A DNA stretch of 64,000 nucleotides from Cupriavidus sp. WKF15 (GCF_029278605.1 NZ_CP119572.1:2604001-2668000); one strand, 5' to 3'; numbered from the stretch's first letter, positions 1-8,588 are shown. The notes: a model not told the origin generated them from the letters alone. Translations and numbers: made by a program.

Positions 1-814
1 CCATCGCGCGCATGGTGTCGGCAGTCACGGCGCGGTCCCGGTTGCCGACCAGCATGCCGGCCAGGTACACCGCCAGGAAGCCGCTGCCGCCCAGGCTCTG
101 CGTGATGGCAAAGATCATCGCACCGCCGGAACAGATCAGGATGGCGTGCAGGCCTTCGGCAACCTCGATGCGCTCGAGCACATGGGCCAGGCAGTAGCCA
201 AGCCCGAGCCCCAGCACGGCACCAACGCCGAACTGCACGGCGAGCCGCACGGCAAGCGCCAGCGGCGTCAGTCCGTTGGGCGCGGCGATCCACTCCATCA
301 GGGTCAGCGTCAGGAAGATCGCCATCGGGTCGTTGATGCCCGATTCGATCTCGAGCACGCTAGCCACGCGATCCTTCAGCCGGATGCCGCTGCTGTGCAG
401 CGTCGAAAAGACGGCCGCAGCGTCGGTAGAGCCCACGATGGCGCCCAGCAGCAAGCCCAGCTTCCAGTCGATGTCCAGGATCCACGCCGCGAACAGGCCC
501 GCCAGGCCGGCTGTCACCAGGACACCCGCAGTGGCCAGCGCCAGCGACGGCCGCAAGGCCACACGAAACGTGGCGTAACTGGTGCGCAGGCCCCCATCGA
601 GCAGGATCACGGCCAGCGCAAGGTTGCCGACCAGGAAGCTGAGCCAGGTGTTGGAGAAGCGGATGCCGCCCGGGCCATCGACGCCCGCCAGCATGCCGAC
701 CGCCAGGAAGACAAGCAGGAACGGCACGCCTGCGCGTGCGGAGAAGGCGCCCACCACGATGCCCAGCGACATCACGACGGCGCCGATCAGGATGACGTGG
801 TCGACGCTCTCCAA
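1..814 (-). CDS. K+/H+ (cation:proton) antiporter, CPA1 family, N-terminal part
   Basis: The minus strand is open from position 814 to the left edge, giving about 271 residues of a multi-helix membrane protein cut off by the window. It starts M-E-S-V-D-H-V-I-L-I-G and has alternating hydrophobic segments with the motifs LLVFLAVGMLAG, VILLDGGLRT and LLLGAIVGSTDAAAVFS. The last carries the paired acidic/polar residues of the transport core of Na+(K+)/H+ exchangers. A further motif is LEIESGINDPMAIFLT. These fit the NhaP2/CvrA-like potassium/proton antiporters of the inner membrane. The start is a TTG at 814 preceded by GAAGGG about 8 bases upstream; no ATG gives a better N-terminus. The C-terminal half, where a cytoplasmic TrkA-C or CorC-type domain would sit, is outside the window. 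Confidence 0.85.
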   Translation of the reverse strand, partial: MESVDHVILIGAVVMSLGIVVGAFSARAGVPFLLVFLAVGMLAGVDGPGGIRFSNTWLSFLVGNLALAVILLDGGLRTSYATFRVALRPSLALATAGVLVTAGLAGLFAAWILDIDWKLGLLLGAIVGSTDAAAVFSTLHSSGIRLKDRVASVLEIESGINDPMAIFLTLTLMEWIAAPNGLTPLALAVRLAVQFGVGAVLGLGLGYCLAHVLERIEVAEGLHAILICSGGAMIFAITQSLGGSGFLAVYLAGMLVGNRDRAVTADTMRAM

Positions 815-1187
815 ACGGTGTCCCTTCTACTTTCGCCAGCTGCCGTTCTCAACCTTTCAGCACCTTGCAGCCAGTGCTGCGGCCGCCACCCGCCAATGCC
901 GGGCGGGGCCAGTCCGATGATAGCTCAGCACCCTGGAAACCGCCTTGCCGAACCGCCCATCATGCACCGCAACCCCGCCTCCAGTCTCGCTTTGTAGCCA
1001 TTTAAGCGCCGCCTCATTAGGAGATACCCTCAGCATGACCAAGTTTGCAGACATCTGAAAGGTAGCTGAAAGGTCGCACCCTTACCTTGCACCCTGCCCG
1101 CGAACAGGCCCTTCAGTGCAAGTGCCTTACTGCACCGCACCAACGGCGCCCGGCAGATTTCAAGCAGTCTTATCGAGGAGAATCATT
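815..1187. other. intergenic region between the antiporter and tctB
   Basis: This 373-base gap separates two divergent genes and must hold both promoters. I see no convincing ORF with coding character. A nine-base direct repeat CTGAAAGGT occurs at about 1056 and 1068, a spacing of roughly one helical turn, which could be a regulator site for the tct genes. No confident -35/-10 pair was found. Confidence 0.4.
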
Positions 1188-1649
1188 TTGCGCATACGTA
1201 GCCAAAAGGACTTTGCCTCCGGCCTGATGTTCATCCTGGTCGGATTCGGCTTTTCCTGGGTCGCACGCGGCTATTCCATGGGAACTGCCGCAAAGATGGG
1301 GCCGGGATACTTCCCGTTCTGGCTCGGCGTCGTGCTCGCCCTGCTGGGCGCGCTGGTGCTGTGGGGTTCGCTGTCCGCCAAGGCGGAAGAGGACCACCTG
1401 GCCCGCTGGGACATCAAGTCGCTGTTGTGGATCCTCGGTGCCGTGGTGCTGTTCGGCCTGATGCTCAAGCCGCTGGGCATGGTGCTGTCGGTCCTGGTGC
1501 TGGTGCTGGTGTCGTCGATGGCGAGCCATGAATTCAACTGGAAGGGCGCCATCCTGAACGCGATCATCCTGGTGCTGATCAGCCTTGGCGCGTTCGTGTA
1601 CGGCATCAACCTGCAGATGCCGGTGTGGCCGGCTTTCCTGGCAAGCTAA
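1188..1649 (+). CDS. tctB: tripartite tricarboxylate transporter small membrane subunit (TctB family)
   Basis: This 153-residue protein has four hydrophobic segments, at about residues 12-30, 45-65, 85-120 and 125-145, as in the small membrane subunit of tripartite tricarboxylate transporters (TTT). With TctA it forms the inner-membrane part of a secondary transporter fed by a periplasmic Bug/TctC receptor. The motif GxAAKMGPGYFPFWLG, typical of TctB, is visible near residue 30. I chose the TTG at 1188 because it follows a strong GAGGAG ribosome site (1175-1180) and gives the family's usual N-terminus; the longer reading frame from 1116 adds residues without hydrophobic or conserved character. 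The gene is 13 bases upstream of tctA, so the two are surely cotranscribed. Confidence 0.9.
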   Translation: MRIRSQKDFASGLMFILVGFGFSWVARGYSMGTAAKMGPGYFPFWLGVVLALLGALVLWGSLSAKAEEDHLARWDIKSLLWILGAVVLFGLMLKPLGMVLSVLVLVLVSSMASHEFNWKGAILNAIILVLISLGAFVYGINLQMPVWPAFLAS

Positions 1650-1662
1650 GGAGACCGCCAAC

Positions 1663-3165
1663 ATGGAACTGCTCTCTAACCTGGGACTGGGCTTTGCTAC
1701 CGCCCTCTCCTTCCAGAACCTGGCCTACGCCTTCCTGGGCTGCGTGCTGGGTACCCTGATCGGCGTGCTGCCGGGCCTGGGGCCGCTGGCCACCATCGCC
1801 ATGCTGCTGCCGGTGACCTACACGCTGCCGCCGGTGGCCGCGCTGATCATGCTGGCCGGCATTTACTACGGCGCCCAGTACGGTGGCTCGACTACGGCGA
1901 TTCTGGTGAACCTGCCTGGTGAATCGTCGTCCGTGGTGACCACCATCGACGGCTACCAGATGGCAAGACGAGGACGAGCGGGCGTGGCACTGGCCACCGC
2001 CGGCCTGGGCTCGTTCTTCGCCGGCTGCGTGGCCACGCTGATCCTGGCCGCCTTTGCCGCCCCGCTGTCGGAACTGGCGTTCAAGTTCGGCCCCGCCGAG
2101 TACTTCTCGCTGATGGTGCTGGGCCTGATCGGTGCCGTGGTGCTGGCTTCGGGTTCGCTGGTCAAGGCGATCGCCATGATCGTGCTGGGCCTGCTGCTGG
2201 GCCTGGTGGGTACTGACGTGAACTCGGGCGCCGCACGCTTTTCGTTCGATGTGCCTGAACTGACCGACGGCCTGAACTTCGTGTCGGTGGCCATGGGCGT
2301 GTTCGGCTTCGCGGAAATCATCGCGAACCTGGAGCAGAAGGAAAACCGCGAAACCTTCACCGACCATATCACCAACCTGTTCCCGAACAAGGAAGACTTC
2401 AGGCGCATGATCCCGGCCGTGCTGCGCGGCACGGTGCTCGGCTCGGCGCTGGGCATCCTGCCGGGCGGCGGTGCGGCGCTGGCGTCGTTCGCGGCCTACT
2501 CGCTGGAGAAGAAGACCTCGAAGTACTCGCATGAGTTCGGCAAGGGTGCGATCGAAGGCGTGGCGGGTCCGGAATCGGCCAACAACGCCGCGGCGCAGAC
2601 CTCGTTCATCCCGCTGCTGACGCTGGGCATTCCGCCCAACGCGGTGATGGCGCTGATGGTCGGTGCGATGACCATCCACAACATCCAGCCCGGCCCGCAG
2701 GTGATGTCGAGCAACCCGGCGCTGTTCTGGGGCCTGATCGCCTCGATGTGGATCGGCAACCTGATGCTGATCGTGCTGAACCTGCCGCTGATCGGCATCT
2801 GGGTGAAGCTGCTGAAGGTGCCCTACCGCTACCTGTACCCGGCCATTCTGGTGTTCTGCTGCATCGGCGTGTACTCGGTCCAGAACACCACCTTCGACGT
2901 GTTCCAGACTGCCGCTTTCGGCGTGATCGGCTACCTGTTCATCAAGCTCAAGTGCGAACCGGCTCCGCTGCTGCTGGGCTTCGTGCTCGGACCGATGATG
3001 GAAGAGAACTTCCGCCGCTCGCTGCTGCTGTCGCGTGGTGACTTCAGCGTGTTTGTGACCCGTCCGCTGTCGATGGGCCTGCTGATCGCCGCCGCGGTGC
3101 TGGTGCTGATCGTGGCCTCGCCGTCGATCAAGGCCAAGCGCGAGGAAGCGTTCCAGGAAGAATAA
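1663..3165 (+). CDS. tctA: tripartite tricarboxylate transporter large membrane subunit (TctA family)
   Basis: This 500-residue polytopic inner-membrane protein matches the usual TctA length and has about 11-12 hydrophobic helices. The diagnostic TctA signatures are present: GVLPGLGPLATIAMLLPVTY near residue 30, YYGAQYGGSTTAILVNLPGE near residue 75, and the internally repeated counterpart GILPGGGAALASFAAYSLEK followed by GPESANNAAAQTSFIPLLTLGIP. The protein forms the translocation channel of a TTT carrier. ATG 1663 follows AAGGAG; an upstream in-frame start at 1585 would overlap tctB and adds no conserved sequence. No tctC receptor gene lies directly in this operon; the nearest Bug receptor is at 4362 behind a LysR gene, and whether it serves this transporter is inference. 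Confidence 0.95.
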   Translation: MELLSNLGLGFATALSFQNLAYAFLGCVLGTLIGVLPGLGPLATIAMLLPVTYTLPPVAALIMLAGIYYGAQYGGSTTAILVNLPGESSSVVTTIDGYQMARRGRAGVALATAGLGSFFAGCVATLILAAFAAPLSELAFKFGPAEYFSLMVLGLIGAVVLASGSLVKAIAMIVLGLLLGLVGTDVNSGAARFSFDVPELTDGLNFVSVAMGVFGFAEIIANLEQKENRETFTDHITNLFPNKEDFRRMIPAVLRGTVLGSALGILPGGGAALASFAAYSLEKKTSKYSHEFGKGAIEGVAGPESANNAAAQTSFIPLLTLGIPPNAVMALMVGAMTIHNIQPGPQVMSSNPALFWGLIASMWIGNLMLIVLNLPLIGIWVKLLKVPYRYLYPAILVFCCIGVYSVQNTTFDVFQTAAFGVIGYLFIKLKCEPAPLLLGFVLGPMMEENFRRSLLLSRGDFSVFVTRPLSMGLLIAAAVLVLIVASPSIKAKREEAFQEE

Positions 3166-3225
3166 GAAGGCAAGACCGCCGGCCGCTAGCCGCTAGCCGC
3201 TGGTCTGTCATGCAGTGCAATACTG

Positions 3226-3251
3226 GGGGCGTCGCGAGACGCCCCTTTTTT
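3226..3251 (+). terminator. intrinsic terminator after tctBA
   Basis: A perfect 8-bp stem (GGGGCGTC / GACGCCCC) with a GCGA tetraloop is followed directly by six T residues. It lies 60 bases past the tctA stop and before the converging LysR gene, so it ends tctBA transcription. Confidence 0.92.
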
Positions 3252-3280
3252 GTTGGCGCACCGCCGCCTGGTTCTGCGCC

Positions 3281-4165
3281 TCAGCCGCCAAACAACTCCG
3301 CGCAGGCCGTCCTGACCGCGCCGGTCACATGCCCCCTGCCATGATCGCGCCGCTCGAGCATGCCGATGGTTCGCATCACGGGCTCGCCATTGACCAGCAG
3401 CGGCAGGATGCGCAGCGCCGCATCGTTGCGCCAGCGCGCACGCTGCAGCAGCGGCACCACGGTTACGCCCACCTCTTGCCGCACGAGTTCGACGAGCGCC
3501 TCGATCGAGTTCAGCTCCAGGAACTCGTTGACCTGCAGATGCGCTCGCCGCAACGCACGCTCCACCAGCATGCCGGTGCGCTGGCTGCGGTCGAAGCGCA
3601 GGTACGGATTGAGGGCCAGCGCTTCGCGCACGTCCTGCCCCGCGCTGCCCTGTGCGGCAATGGCAACCAGCGGCTCGTGGTAGAGCGGCGTCCAGCGCAG
3701 CGTGCCGGGTATCCGGGCGCCACCCTCGACCAGGATCGCGGCGTCGAGTTCGCCCGACTCGACCATCGCCGCGAGCTCGATGGACTTGGCACCGACCAGC
3801 CGGACATCCAGCGCCGGATAGGCGCGCTTCATGCGCGCCACGACATGCGACAGGCCGCCCATCACCGATACCACGGCGCCAACGGCCACCGCGCCGGCCA
3901 TGGCGTCTGGCTGGGCCAGCGGCACGCGCATTTCGTCATACAGCGCGAGCAGGCGGCGCGCGCGCGGCAACAGCTCGCGCCCGTCGGCATTGAGGACGGC
4001 GACGCGCCCGTTGCGGTCGAACAGTTCGCGGCGCAGCTCGGTTTCCAGCGAGCGCATCTGCAAGCTCACCGCTGCCTGCGTAAGCGCCACGTGGCCCGCA
4101 GCGGCGGCGAAGGATCCATGTTCGGCCACGGCAACAAAGGTACGCAGGAATCGGATTGTGCTCAT
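3281..4165 (-). CDS. LysR-family transcriptional regulator
   Basis: The 294-residue product has the LysR length and layout. A winged helix-turn-helix occupies residues 1-60 (FLRTFVAVAEHGSFAAAA, ALTQAAVSLQMRSLE), followed by a linker helix and a two-lobed effector-binding domain from about residue 88, with VGVTVVPLLQRA near the C-terminus. It is divergent from the Bug receptor and gamma-glutamyltransferase genes with a 196-base shared intergenic region, the classical arrangement for a LysR activator controlling the neighbouring operon. The inducer is unknown; a gamma-glutamyl compound or organic acid is plausible from context only. It converges on tctA at the 3' side. Confidence 0.9.
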   Translation of the reverse strand: MSTIRFLRTFVAVAEHGSFAAAAGHVALTQAAVSLQMRSLETELRRELFDRNGRVAVLNADGRELLPRARRLLALYDEMRVPLAQPDAMAGAVAVGAVVSVMGGLSHVVARMKRAYPALDVRLVGAKSIELAAMVESGELDAAILVEGGARIPGTLRWTPLYHEPLVAIAAQGSAGQDVREALALNPYLRFDRSQRTGMLVERALRRAHLQVNEFLELNSIEALVELVRQEVGVTVVPLLQRARWRNDAALRILPLLVNGEPVMRTIGMLERRDHGRGHVTGAVRTACAELFGG

Positions 4166-4227
4166 TGGGACACCAGGAAATCAGCCATTGCGCGGCCGCG
4201 ATCCACAAGAAAAACTTGTTTGAAGGA

Positions 4228-4248
4228 AAAGAAATATTAGCTTTCTTT
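4228..4248. promoter_or_regulatory. possible LysR operator between lysR and bug
   Basis: A 7-bp perfect inverted repeat, AAAGAAA / TTTCTTT with a 7-base spacer, lies 63 bases upstream of the lysR start and 114 bases upstream of the Bug gene, in an AT-rich patch of an otherwise GC-rich region. Position and symmetry fit a LysR-type binding site; binding is inferred. Confidence 0.4.
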
Positions 4249-4361
4249 GTGATAGCGAGCGCGGAATAATAATGCGCAGGCACCCGCGACGCCATGCGCA
4301 TCCGGGTCTGCCGGCCTGACGCTGTTCCGCTGACCTGATTCGCACGATTCCGGAGATCCGC

Positions 4362-5339
4362 ATGAAACCCTGGCTGCGCCTGCTCGGCATCGGCCTTGCC
4401 TCTGGCCTCTGCCTGGCCGCCATGCCGGCCCTGGCCGACAACTACCCAAGCAAGCCGATCCGCCTGATCGTGCCGTTCCCCGCGAGCGGCGCCACCGACT
4501 TGCTCGCGCGCGCCATTGCGCAGAAGGTCGGCGCCAACCTCGGGCAGCAGATCGTGGTCGACAACCGGCCTGGCGCCGGCGGCGCCATCGGTTCCGACAT
4601 GGCAGCGAAGGCGGCACCGGACGGCTACACGCTGCTGATCGCCACCACCAGCACGCATTCGATCGGCCCGCATATCAATGCGCACCTGCCGTACAACACC
4701 GAGACCGATTTCACGCCGGTCGGCCAGGTCGCGATCGCGACCAACGTGCTGGTGGTGCCCAACAGCCTGCCCGTCAGGAATGTGCGCGAACTGATCGACT
4801 ACGCGAAGAAGCACCCTGGCGAACTGAACTATGCGTCCAGCGGCAACGGCACCGTCGTCCACCTGACCGCCGAGGCCTTCAAGGCCCAGGCCGGCGTGTT
4901 CATCACGCACATCCCCTACCGCGGCACGGCGCTCGCGGTGCCGGACCTGATTTCGGGCAAGGTGCAGGTGTTGTTCGACAGCATCGTGTCGGGCCTGCCG
5001 CATGTGAAGGACGGCAAGCTCAAGGCCCTGGCCGTGACCAGCCTCAAGCGCTCGCCGCTGGCGCCCGAGATCCCGACAGCCAGTGAATCGGGCCTGCCCG
5101 GCTTCGAGTCGGATACGTGGTTCGGCATCTACGGCCCGAAAGGCATGCCGGCCGATATCGTCAACCGGCTCAACGCCGAATTCAACAAGGCCATCCAGTC
5201 GCAGGACGTGAAGGACCGTCTCGCCAAGCTGGGCGCCGAGCCGGTCGGCGGCACGCCGGCACAGTTTGCGGCGATGGTGAAGAAGGACAGCGCCCGCTGG
5301 GGCAAGCTCATCAAGGATCGCAAGATCACGGCAGAATAA
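4362..5339 (+). CDS. Bug-family periplasmic substrate-binding protein (TctC-like)
   Basis: This is a 325-residue extracytoplasmic receptor of the Bug/TctC family, very abundant in Bordetella and Cupriavidus. A Sec signal peptide covers residues 1-26 (MKPWLRLL, hydrophobic core, cleavage after ALA-D). Family motifs follow: YPSKPIRLIVPFPASGATD, NRPGAGGAIGSDMAAKAAPDGYT, and DLISGKVQVLFDS in the middle. The mature protein would capture an organic anion, amino acid or related compound and hand it to a TTT membrane complex. It is directly upstream of a gamma-glutamyltransferase gene and divergent from a LysR gene, suggesting co-regulation. The ligand cannot be deduced from the sequence. An alternative role is ligand sensing without transport, known for some Bug proteins. 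Confidence 0.93.
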   Translation: MKPWLRLLGIGLASGLCLAAMPALADNYPSKPIRLIVPFPASGATDLLARAIAQKVGANLGQQIVVDNRPGAGGAIGSDMAAKAAPDGYTLLIATTSTHSIGPHINAHLPYNTETDFTPVGQVAIATNVLVVPNSLPVRNVRELIDYAKKHPGELNYASSGNGTVVHLTAEAFKAQAGVFITHIPYRGTALAVPDLISGKVQVLFDSIVSGLPHVKDGKLKALAVTSLKRSPLAPEIPTASESGLPGFESDTWFGIYGPKGMPADIVNRLNAEFNKAIQSQDVKDRLAKLGAEPVGGTPAQFAAMVKKDSARWGKLIKDRKITAE

Positions 5340-5413
5340 CGTGAAGCCGCGGCCGGCCCTCACCCCCTCACCCTCACCCCACGCCGGCTGCCACGAGACT
5401 ACGGACAAAGACC

Positions 5414-7039
5414 ATGCAGAACTTCAACTGGACCAACCCCTACCAGTCCGTGCGCATTCCGCTGTTCGCGCGCAACGTGGTGTCGACCTCGCACCCGCTC
5501 GCGGCACAGGCCGGCCTGCGCATGCTGCTCAAGGGCGGCAATGCCGTGGATGCGGCGATCGCCGCTGCCGCGGCGATCACCATCGTCGAGCCCGTGTCCT
5601 GCGGCCTGGGCAGCGATGCCTTCGCCATCCTGTGGGACGGCAAGGAACTGCACGGCCTGAACTCGTCGGGCGTGGCCCCGGCCGCATGGAACCCCGAGTA
5701 CTTCAAGAGCAAGTACGGCACCGACGCCAATGGCCTGGCCAAGCGCCCGGTGCGCGGCTGGGACTCGGTCACCGTGCCCGGCGTCATCGCCGGCTGGGCG
5801 GCGCTGCACGAGCGTTTTGGCAAGCTGCCTTTCGCGGACCTGATGGAACCCGCGATCGAGATCGCCGAGCGCGGCTACGCGATGCCGCCGGTGGTCGCGC
5901 ACAAGTGGGCCGCGGCTGTCCCGGAACTGAAGGACCAGCCGGGTTTTGCAGACACCTTCATGCCCAACGGCCGCGCGCCGCTGGTCGGCGAGAAGTTCAC
6001 CATGAAGGCCGCTGCCGACACGCTGCGCAAGATCGGCGAAACCCGCGGCCGCGCCTACTACGAAGGCGAGATCGCCGAGAAGATCGCGGCCTTCAGCAAG
6101 CAGTGCGGCGGCGCCATGACCGTGGACGACCTGCGCAACTACCGTCCCGACTGGGTCAAGCCGATCAGCAAGTCCTACCGCGGCTACGAGCTGCATGAGA
6201 TCCCGCCGAACGGCCAGGGCATCGCGGCACTGATGGCGCTGGGCATCCTCGACCAGTTCGATGTTGGTGCCCTGCGGGTGGATTCGGTCGATTCCCAGCA
6301 CCTGCAGATCGAAGCCATGAAGCTGGCATTCGCCGACCTCTACCGCTACGTGGCCGACCCGCGCAGCATGGAGGTCACGCCCGAGCAGATGCTCGATGAC
6401 GCCTACCTGAAGTCGCGCGCGAAGCTGATCGACATGCAGCGCGCCACGCACTTCAATTTCGGCATGCCCAAGGTTGGCGGCACCATCTACCTGACCGCGG
6501 CCGACGAGAACGGCATGATGATCTCGTTCATCCAGTCCAACTACATGGGCTTTGGCTCGGGCGTGGTGGTGCCGGGTACCGGCATCAGCCTGCAGAACCG
6601 TGGCGTGGGCTTCTCGATGGATCCGAAGTCCGCCAACGCGGTGGCGGGCGGCAAGCGGCCGTTCCACACCATCATCCCGGCCTTCCTGACGCGCGGCGGC
6701 CAGCCGGTGATGAGCTTCGGCGTCATGGGCGGCGACATGCAGCCGCAAGGCCACCTGCAGACCGTGGTCCGCATGCTCGACTACAAGCAGCAGCCGCAGG
6801 CGGCCTGCTGTGCGCCGCGCTGGAAGGTCAACCGCGACTTCACGCTGGATGTGGAGGGCACCATGGATCCGGCAACGGTCGCAGGCCTGAAGGCGCGCGG
6901 CCACCAGCTCAAGTCGGTGGACGATCCGTACATGGACTTTGGCTCCGGCCAGTTCATCTGGCGCCTGTCGGATGATGCCGAGCATGGCTACGTCGCCGCA
7001 AGCGATAGCCGGCGCGACGGACAGGCGGTGGGGTTCTGA
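5414..7039 (+). CDS. ggt: gamma-glutamyltransferase family protein (Ntn hydrolase)
   Basis: This 541-residue protein belongs to the gamma-glutamyltranspeptidase family, which cleaves gamma-glutamyl bonds of glutathione and related compounds and matures by self-cleavage. The N-terminal half has HPLAAQAGLRMLLKGGNAVDAAIAAA and EPVSCGLGSDAFAILW. The small-subunit start is GGTIYLTAADENG, in which Thr357 is the expected nucleophile and processing site. RPFHTIIPAFL and SFGVMGGDMQPQGHLQ are family C-terminal motifs. No signal peptide is evident, so this member is probably cytoplasmic, unlike E. coli Ggt. It sits 74 bases downstream of the Bug receptor gene and is probably cotranscribed, hinting that an imported gamma-glutamyl-like compound is hydrolysed. 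It could equally be an acylase of the same family such as a cephalosporin-acylase-like enzyme; the substrate is open. Confidence 0.88.
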   Translation: MQNFNWTNPYQSVRIPLFARNVVSTSHPLAAQAGLRMLLKGGNAVDAAIAAAAAITIVEPVSCGLGSDAFAILWDGKELHGLNSSGVAPAAWNPEYFKSKYGTDANGLAKRPVRGWDSVTVPGVIAGWAALHERFGKLPFADLMEPAIEIAERGYAMPPVVAHKWAAAVPELKDQPGFADTFMPNGRAPLVGEKFTMKAAADTLRKIGETRGRAYYEGEIAEKIAAFSKQCGGAMTVDDLRNYRPDWVKPISKSYRGYELHEIPPNGQGIAALMALGILDQFDVGALRVDSVDSQHLQIEAMKLAFADLYRYVADPRSMEVTPEQMLDDAYLKSRAKLIDMQRATHFNFGMPKVGGTIYLTAADENGMMISFIQSNYMGFGSGVVVPGTGISLQNRGVGFSMDPKSANAVAGGKRPFHTIIPAFLTRGGQPVMSFGVMGGDMQPQGHLQTVVRMLDYKQQPQAACCAPRWKVNRDFTLDVEGTMDPATVAGLKARGHQLKSVDDPYMDFGSGQFIWRLSDDAEHGYVAASDSRRDGQAVGF

Positions 7040-7102
7040 GGCATAGAAGAGGCGCGCGGTGTGGGGTGCTCCAACGCCGCTCGAGCCTATCTGGGCCTTG
7101 TA

Positions 7103-7144
7103 CTCCCTCGCCCCGCATGGGGAGAGGGCCGGGGTGAGGGGTGG
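7103..7144. repeat. REP-like palindromic repeat, left copy
   Basis: This GC-rich palindromic unit is built on CCCCGCATGGGG followed by AGAGGGCCGGGGTGAGGGG. It has the same pattern, in inverted orientation, as the unit at 8589-8627 on the other side of the insertion sequence, resembling extragenic REP pairs of GC-rich proteobacteria. Confidence 0.6.
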
Positions 7145-7196
7145 TTTAGCTAGGAACCACATCAAGCGGGGCCAACGGTTTGAACCCACAGGAGCC

Positions 7197-7222
7197 TGTC
7201 AGATTTTTAGTGTGCCGAGGTC
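7197..7222 (+). repeat. IS256-type left terminal inverted repeat
   Basis: The 26-bp left repeat begins TGTCAG and ends GAGGTC and pairs with the repeat at 8528-8553 with five mismatches. It stops directly before the first possible start codon of the transposase reading frame. Confidence 0.85.
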
Positions 7223-7246
7223 ATGAGACGATTACGGAAACGTCCA

Positions 7247-8515
7247 ATGACCGACACGACAGTGAACAAGAAGAGCAAGAACCCGAAGGCACCGAAGCTG
7301 TTTCCCGATGAGCTGATCGATCAACTGCTGGCCCAGGTGCAGAGCAAGGATGCCGAGTCGATCCTGGGCGAATCGGGCTTGGCCGGCCAGCTCAAGAAGC
7401 AGTTGGCCGAGCGTATGCTCGCCGCCGAGTTGAGTCACCATCTGGATAACGAGGCCGAGCAAGGCAAGACCGGCAACCACCGCAACGGCACCAGCCCCAA
7501 GACGGTCCTGACGCCCAACGGTGAGCTGAATCTGGATATTCCGCGCGATCGGCAGGCGACGTTCGAGCCCCAATTGGTCGGCAAGTATCAACGCCGGCTG
7601 CCTGGCTTCGACGACCACGTCATCAGCATGTATGCGCGCGGCATGAGCGTGCGCGAGATTCAGGGCCATCTGCTGGAGCTGTACGGGCTGCAGGTATCGC
7701 CCGATCTGATTTCCACGGTCACCGACGAGGTGCTGGCTGACGTCGAGCAATGGCAGCAACGCCCGCTCGAGGCCATGTATCCGATCGTGTACTTTGACGC
7801 GCTACGACTGAAGATTCGCGACGAAGGCACGGTCAAGAACAAGGCGGTCTATCTGGCGCTGGGCATCCGCGCCGACGGCCGCAAGGAAGTGCTAGGTCTG
7901 TGGATCGAGCAAACCGAAGGCGCCAAGTTCTGGCTGAAGGTCTTCAACGAACTGAAGAACCGCGGCTTGCACGACGTCCTGATCGCGGTGGTCGACGGCT
8001 TGCGCGGCTTCCCCGAGGCGATCGAGGCGGTCTATCCGGCCGCGCAAATCCAGACCTGCATCGTGCATCTGATCCGCAATTCGCTGAATCTGGCGAGCTG
8101 GAAGGACCGTAAGCCGTTGGCTGCCGCGCTCAAGCCGATCTATCAGGCCGCCACGGCCGAGGCGGCGGCCGCAGCGCTCGACACCTTTGCGGGAAGTGAG
8201 TGGGGACGCAAATTCCCTACCGTCGCGGCCATGTGGCAGCGCCAATGGGAACAGGTGATTCCCTTCTTCGTCTATCCGCCTGAGGTGCGTCGAATCATCT
8301 ATACGACAAACGCCATCGAGAGCATGCACATGCAGTTGCGCAAGATCGTCAAGAATCGCGGCCACTTCCCCAGCGACGAGGCCGCCAGCAAACTGCTGTA
8401 TCTGGCCTTGCGCAACATCGAAAAGGATTGGAAGATGCCACCTATCACCTGGCGGCAAGCAGTCAATCAGTTCGCCATTCTGTTTGGCGAGCGATTCACC
8501 TCCGCCATGAGCTGA
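7247..8515 (+). CDS. IS256-family transposase
   Basis: This 422-residue DDE transposase of the IS256 (Mutator-like) family is full length. The N-terminal region includes ELSHHLDNEAEQ and NHRNGTSPKT. The catalytic triad is visible as the Asp in IVYFDALRLK, the Asp in IAVVDGLRGFPEAIE and the Glu in IYTTNAIESMHMQLRK. The TCIVHLIRNSL segment is the conserved region following the second Asp. I start at ATG 7247; a start at 7223 is possible and adds eight basic residues, but its Shine-Dalgarno-like GAGG is too close. No frameshift or stop is seen, so the element may still be active. The host has no role for it; it only promotes transposition of its own element. Confidence 0.95.
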   Translation: MTDTTVNKKSKNPKAPKLFPDELIDQLLAQVQSKDAESILGESGLAGQLKKQLAERMLAAELSHHLDNEAEQGKTGNHRNGTSPKTVLTPNGELNLDIPRDRQATFEPQLVGKYQRRLPGFDDHVISMYARGMSVREIQGHLLELYGLQVSPDLISTVTDEVLADVEQWQQRPLEAMYPIVYFDALRLKIRDEGTVKNKAVYLALGIRADGRKEVLGLWIEQTEGAKFWLKVFNELKNRGLHDVLIAVVDGLRGFPEAIEAVYPAAQIQTCIVHLIRNSLNLASWKDRKPLAAALKPIYQAATAEAAAAALDTFAGSEWGRKFPTVAAMWQRQWEQVIPFFVYPPEVRRIIYTTNAIESMHMQLRKIVKNRGHFPSDEAASKLLYLALRNIEKDWKMPPITWRQAVNQFAILFGERFTSAMS

Positions 8516-8527
8516 GATTTTTTAACC

Positions 8528-8553
8528 GACCTCAGCACACAAAATTCCTGACA
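8528..8553 (-). repeat. IS256-type right terminal inverted repeat
   Basis: The 26-bp right repeat, read on the minus strand, begins TGTCAG and ends GAGGTC. It lies 12 bases behind the transposase stop and 5 bases inside the right duplication ACCCACAG. Confidence 0.85.
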
Positions 8554-8588
8554 CCTCCACCCACAGACATCAGCCTTTGACCCTCTTG

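Larger units (their letters stand above)
7192..8558 (+). mobile_element. complete IS256-family insertion sequence, 1367 bp
   Basis: The element carries one transposase gene and imperfect terminal inverted repeats (7197-7222 and 8528-8553, 21 of 26 positions identical, both with TGTCAG, GTGTGC and GAGGTC blocks). It is flanked on both sides by the 8-bp direct repeat ACCCACAG (7184-7191 and 8559-8566), the target duplication size typical of IS256 elements. The ends placed by this duplication leave exactly five bases outside TGTCAG on each side, which supports the boundaries. Intact ends, duplication and reading frame point to a complete and fairly recent insertion into the intergenic space between ggt and the PhzF gene. 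Confidence 0.9.

Noticed and set aside
146..997. 283-codon open frame on the plus strand
   Set aside because: It is the antisense shadow of the antiporter gene; its product is Gln/His/Arg-rich low-complexity typical of reverse frames of GC-rich genes.
1606..2679. 357-codon open frame opposite tctA
   Set aside because: No recognisable motif, composition of a shadow frame, fully inside the confident tctA gene.
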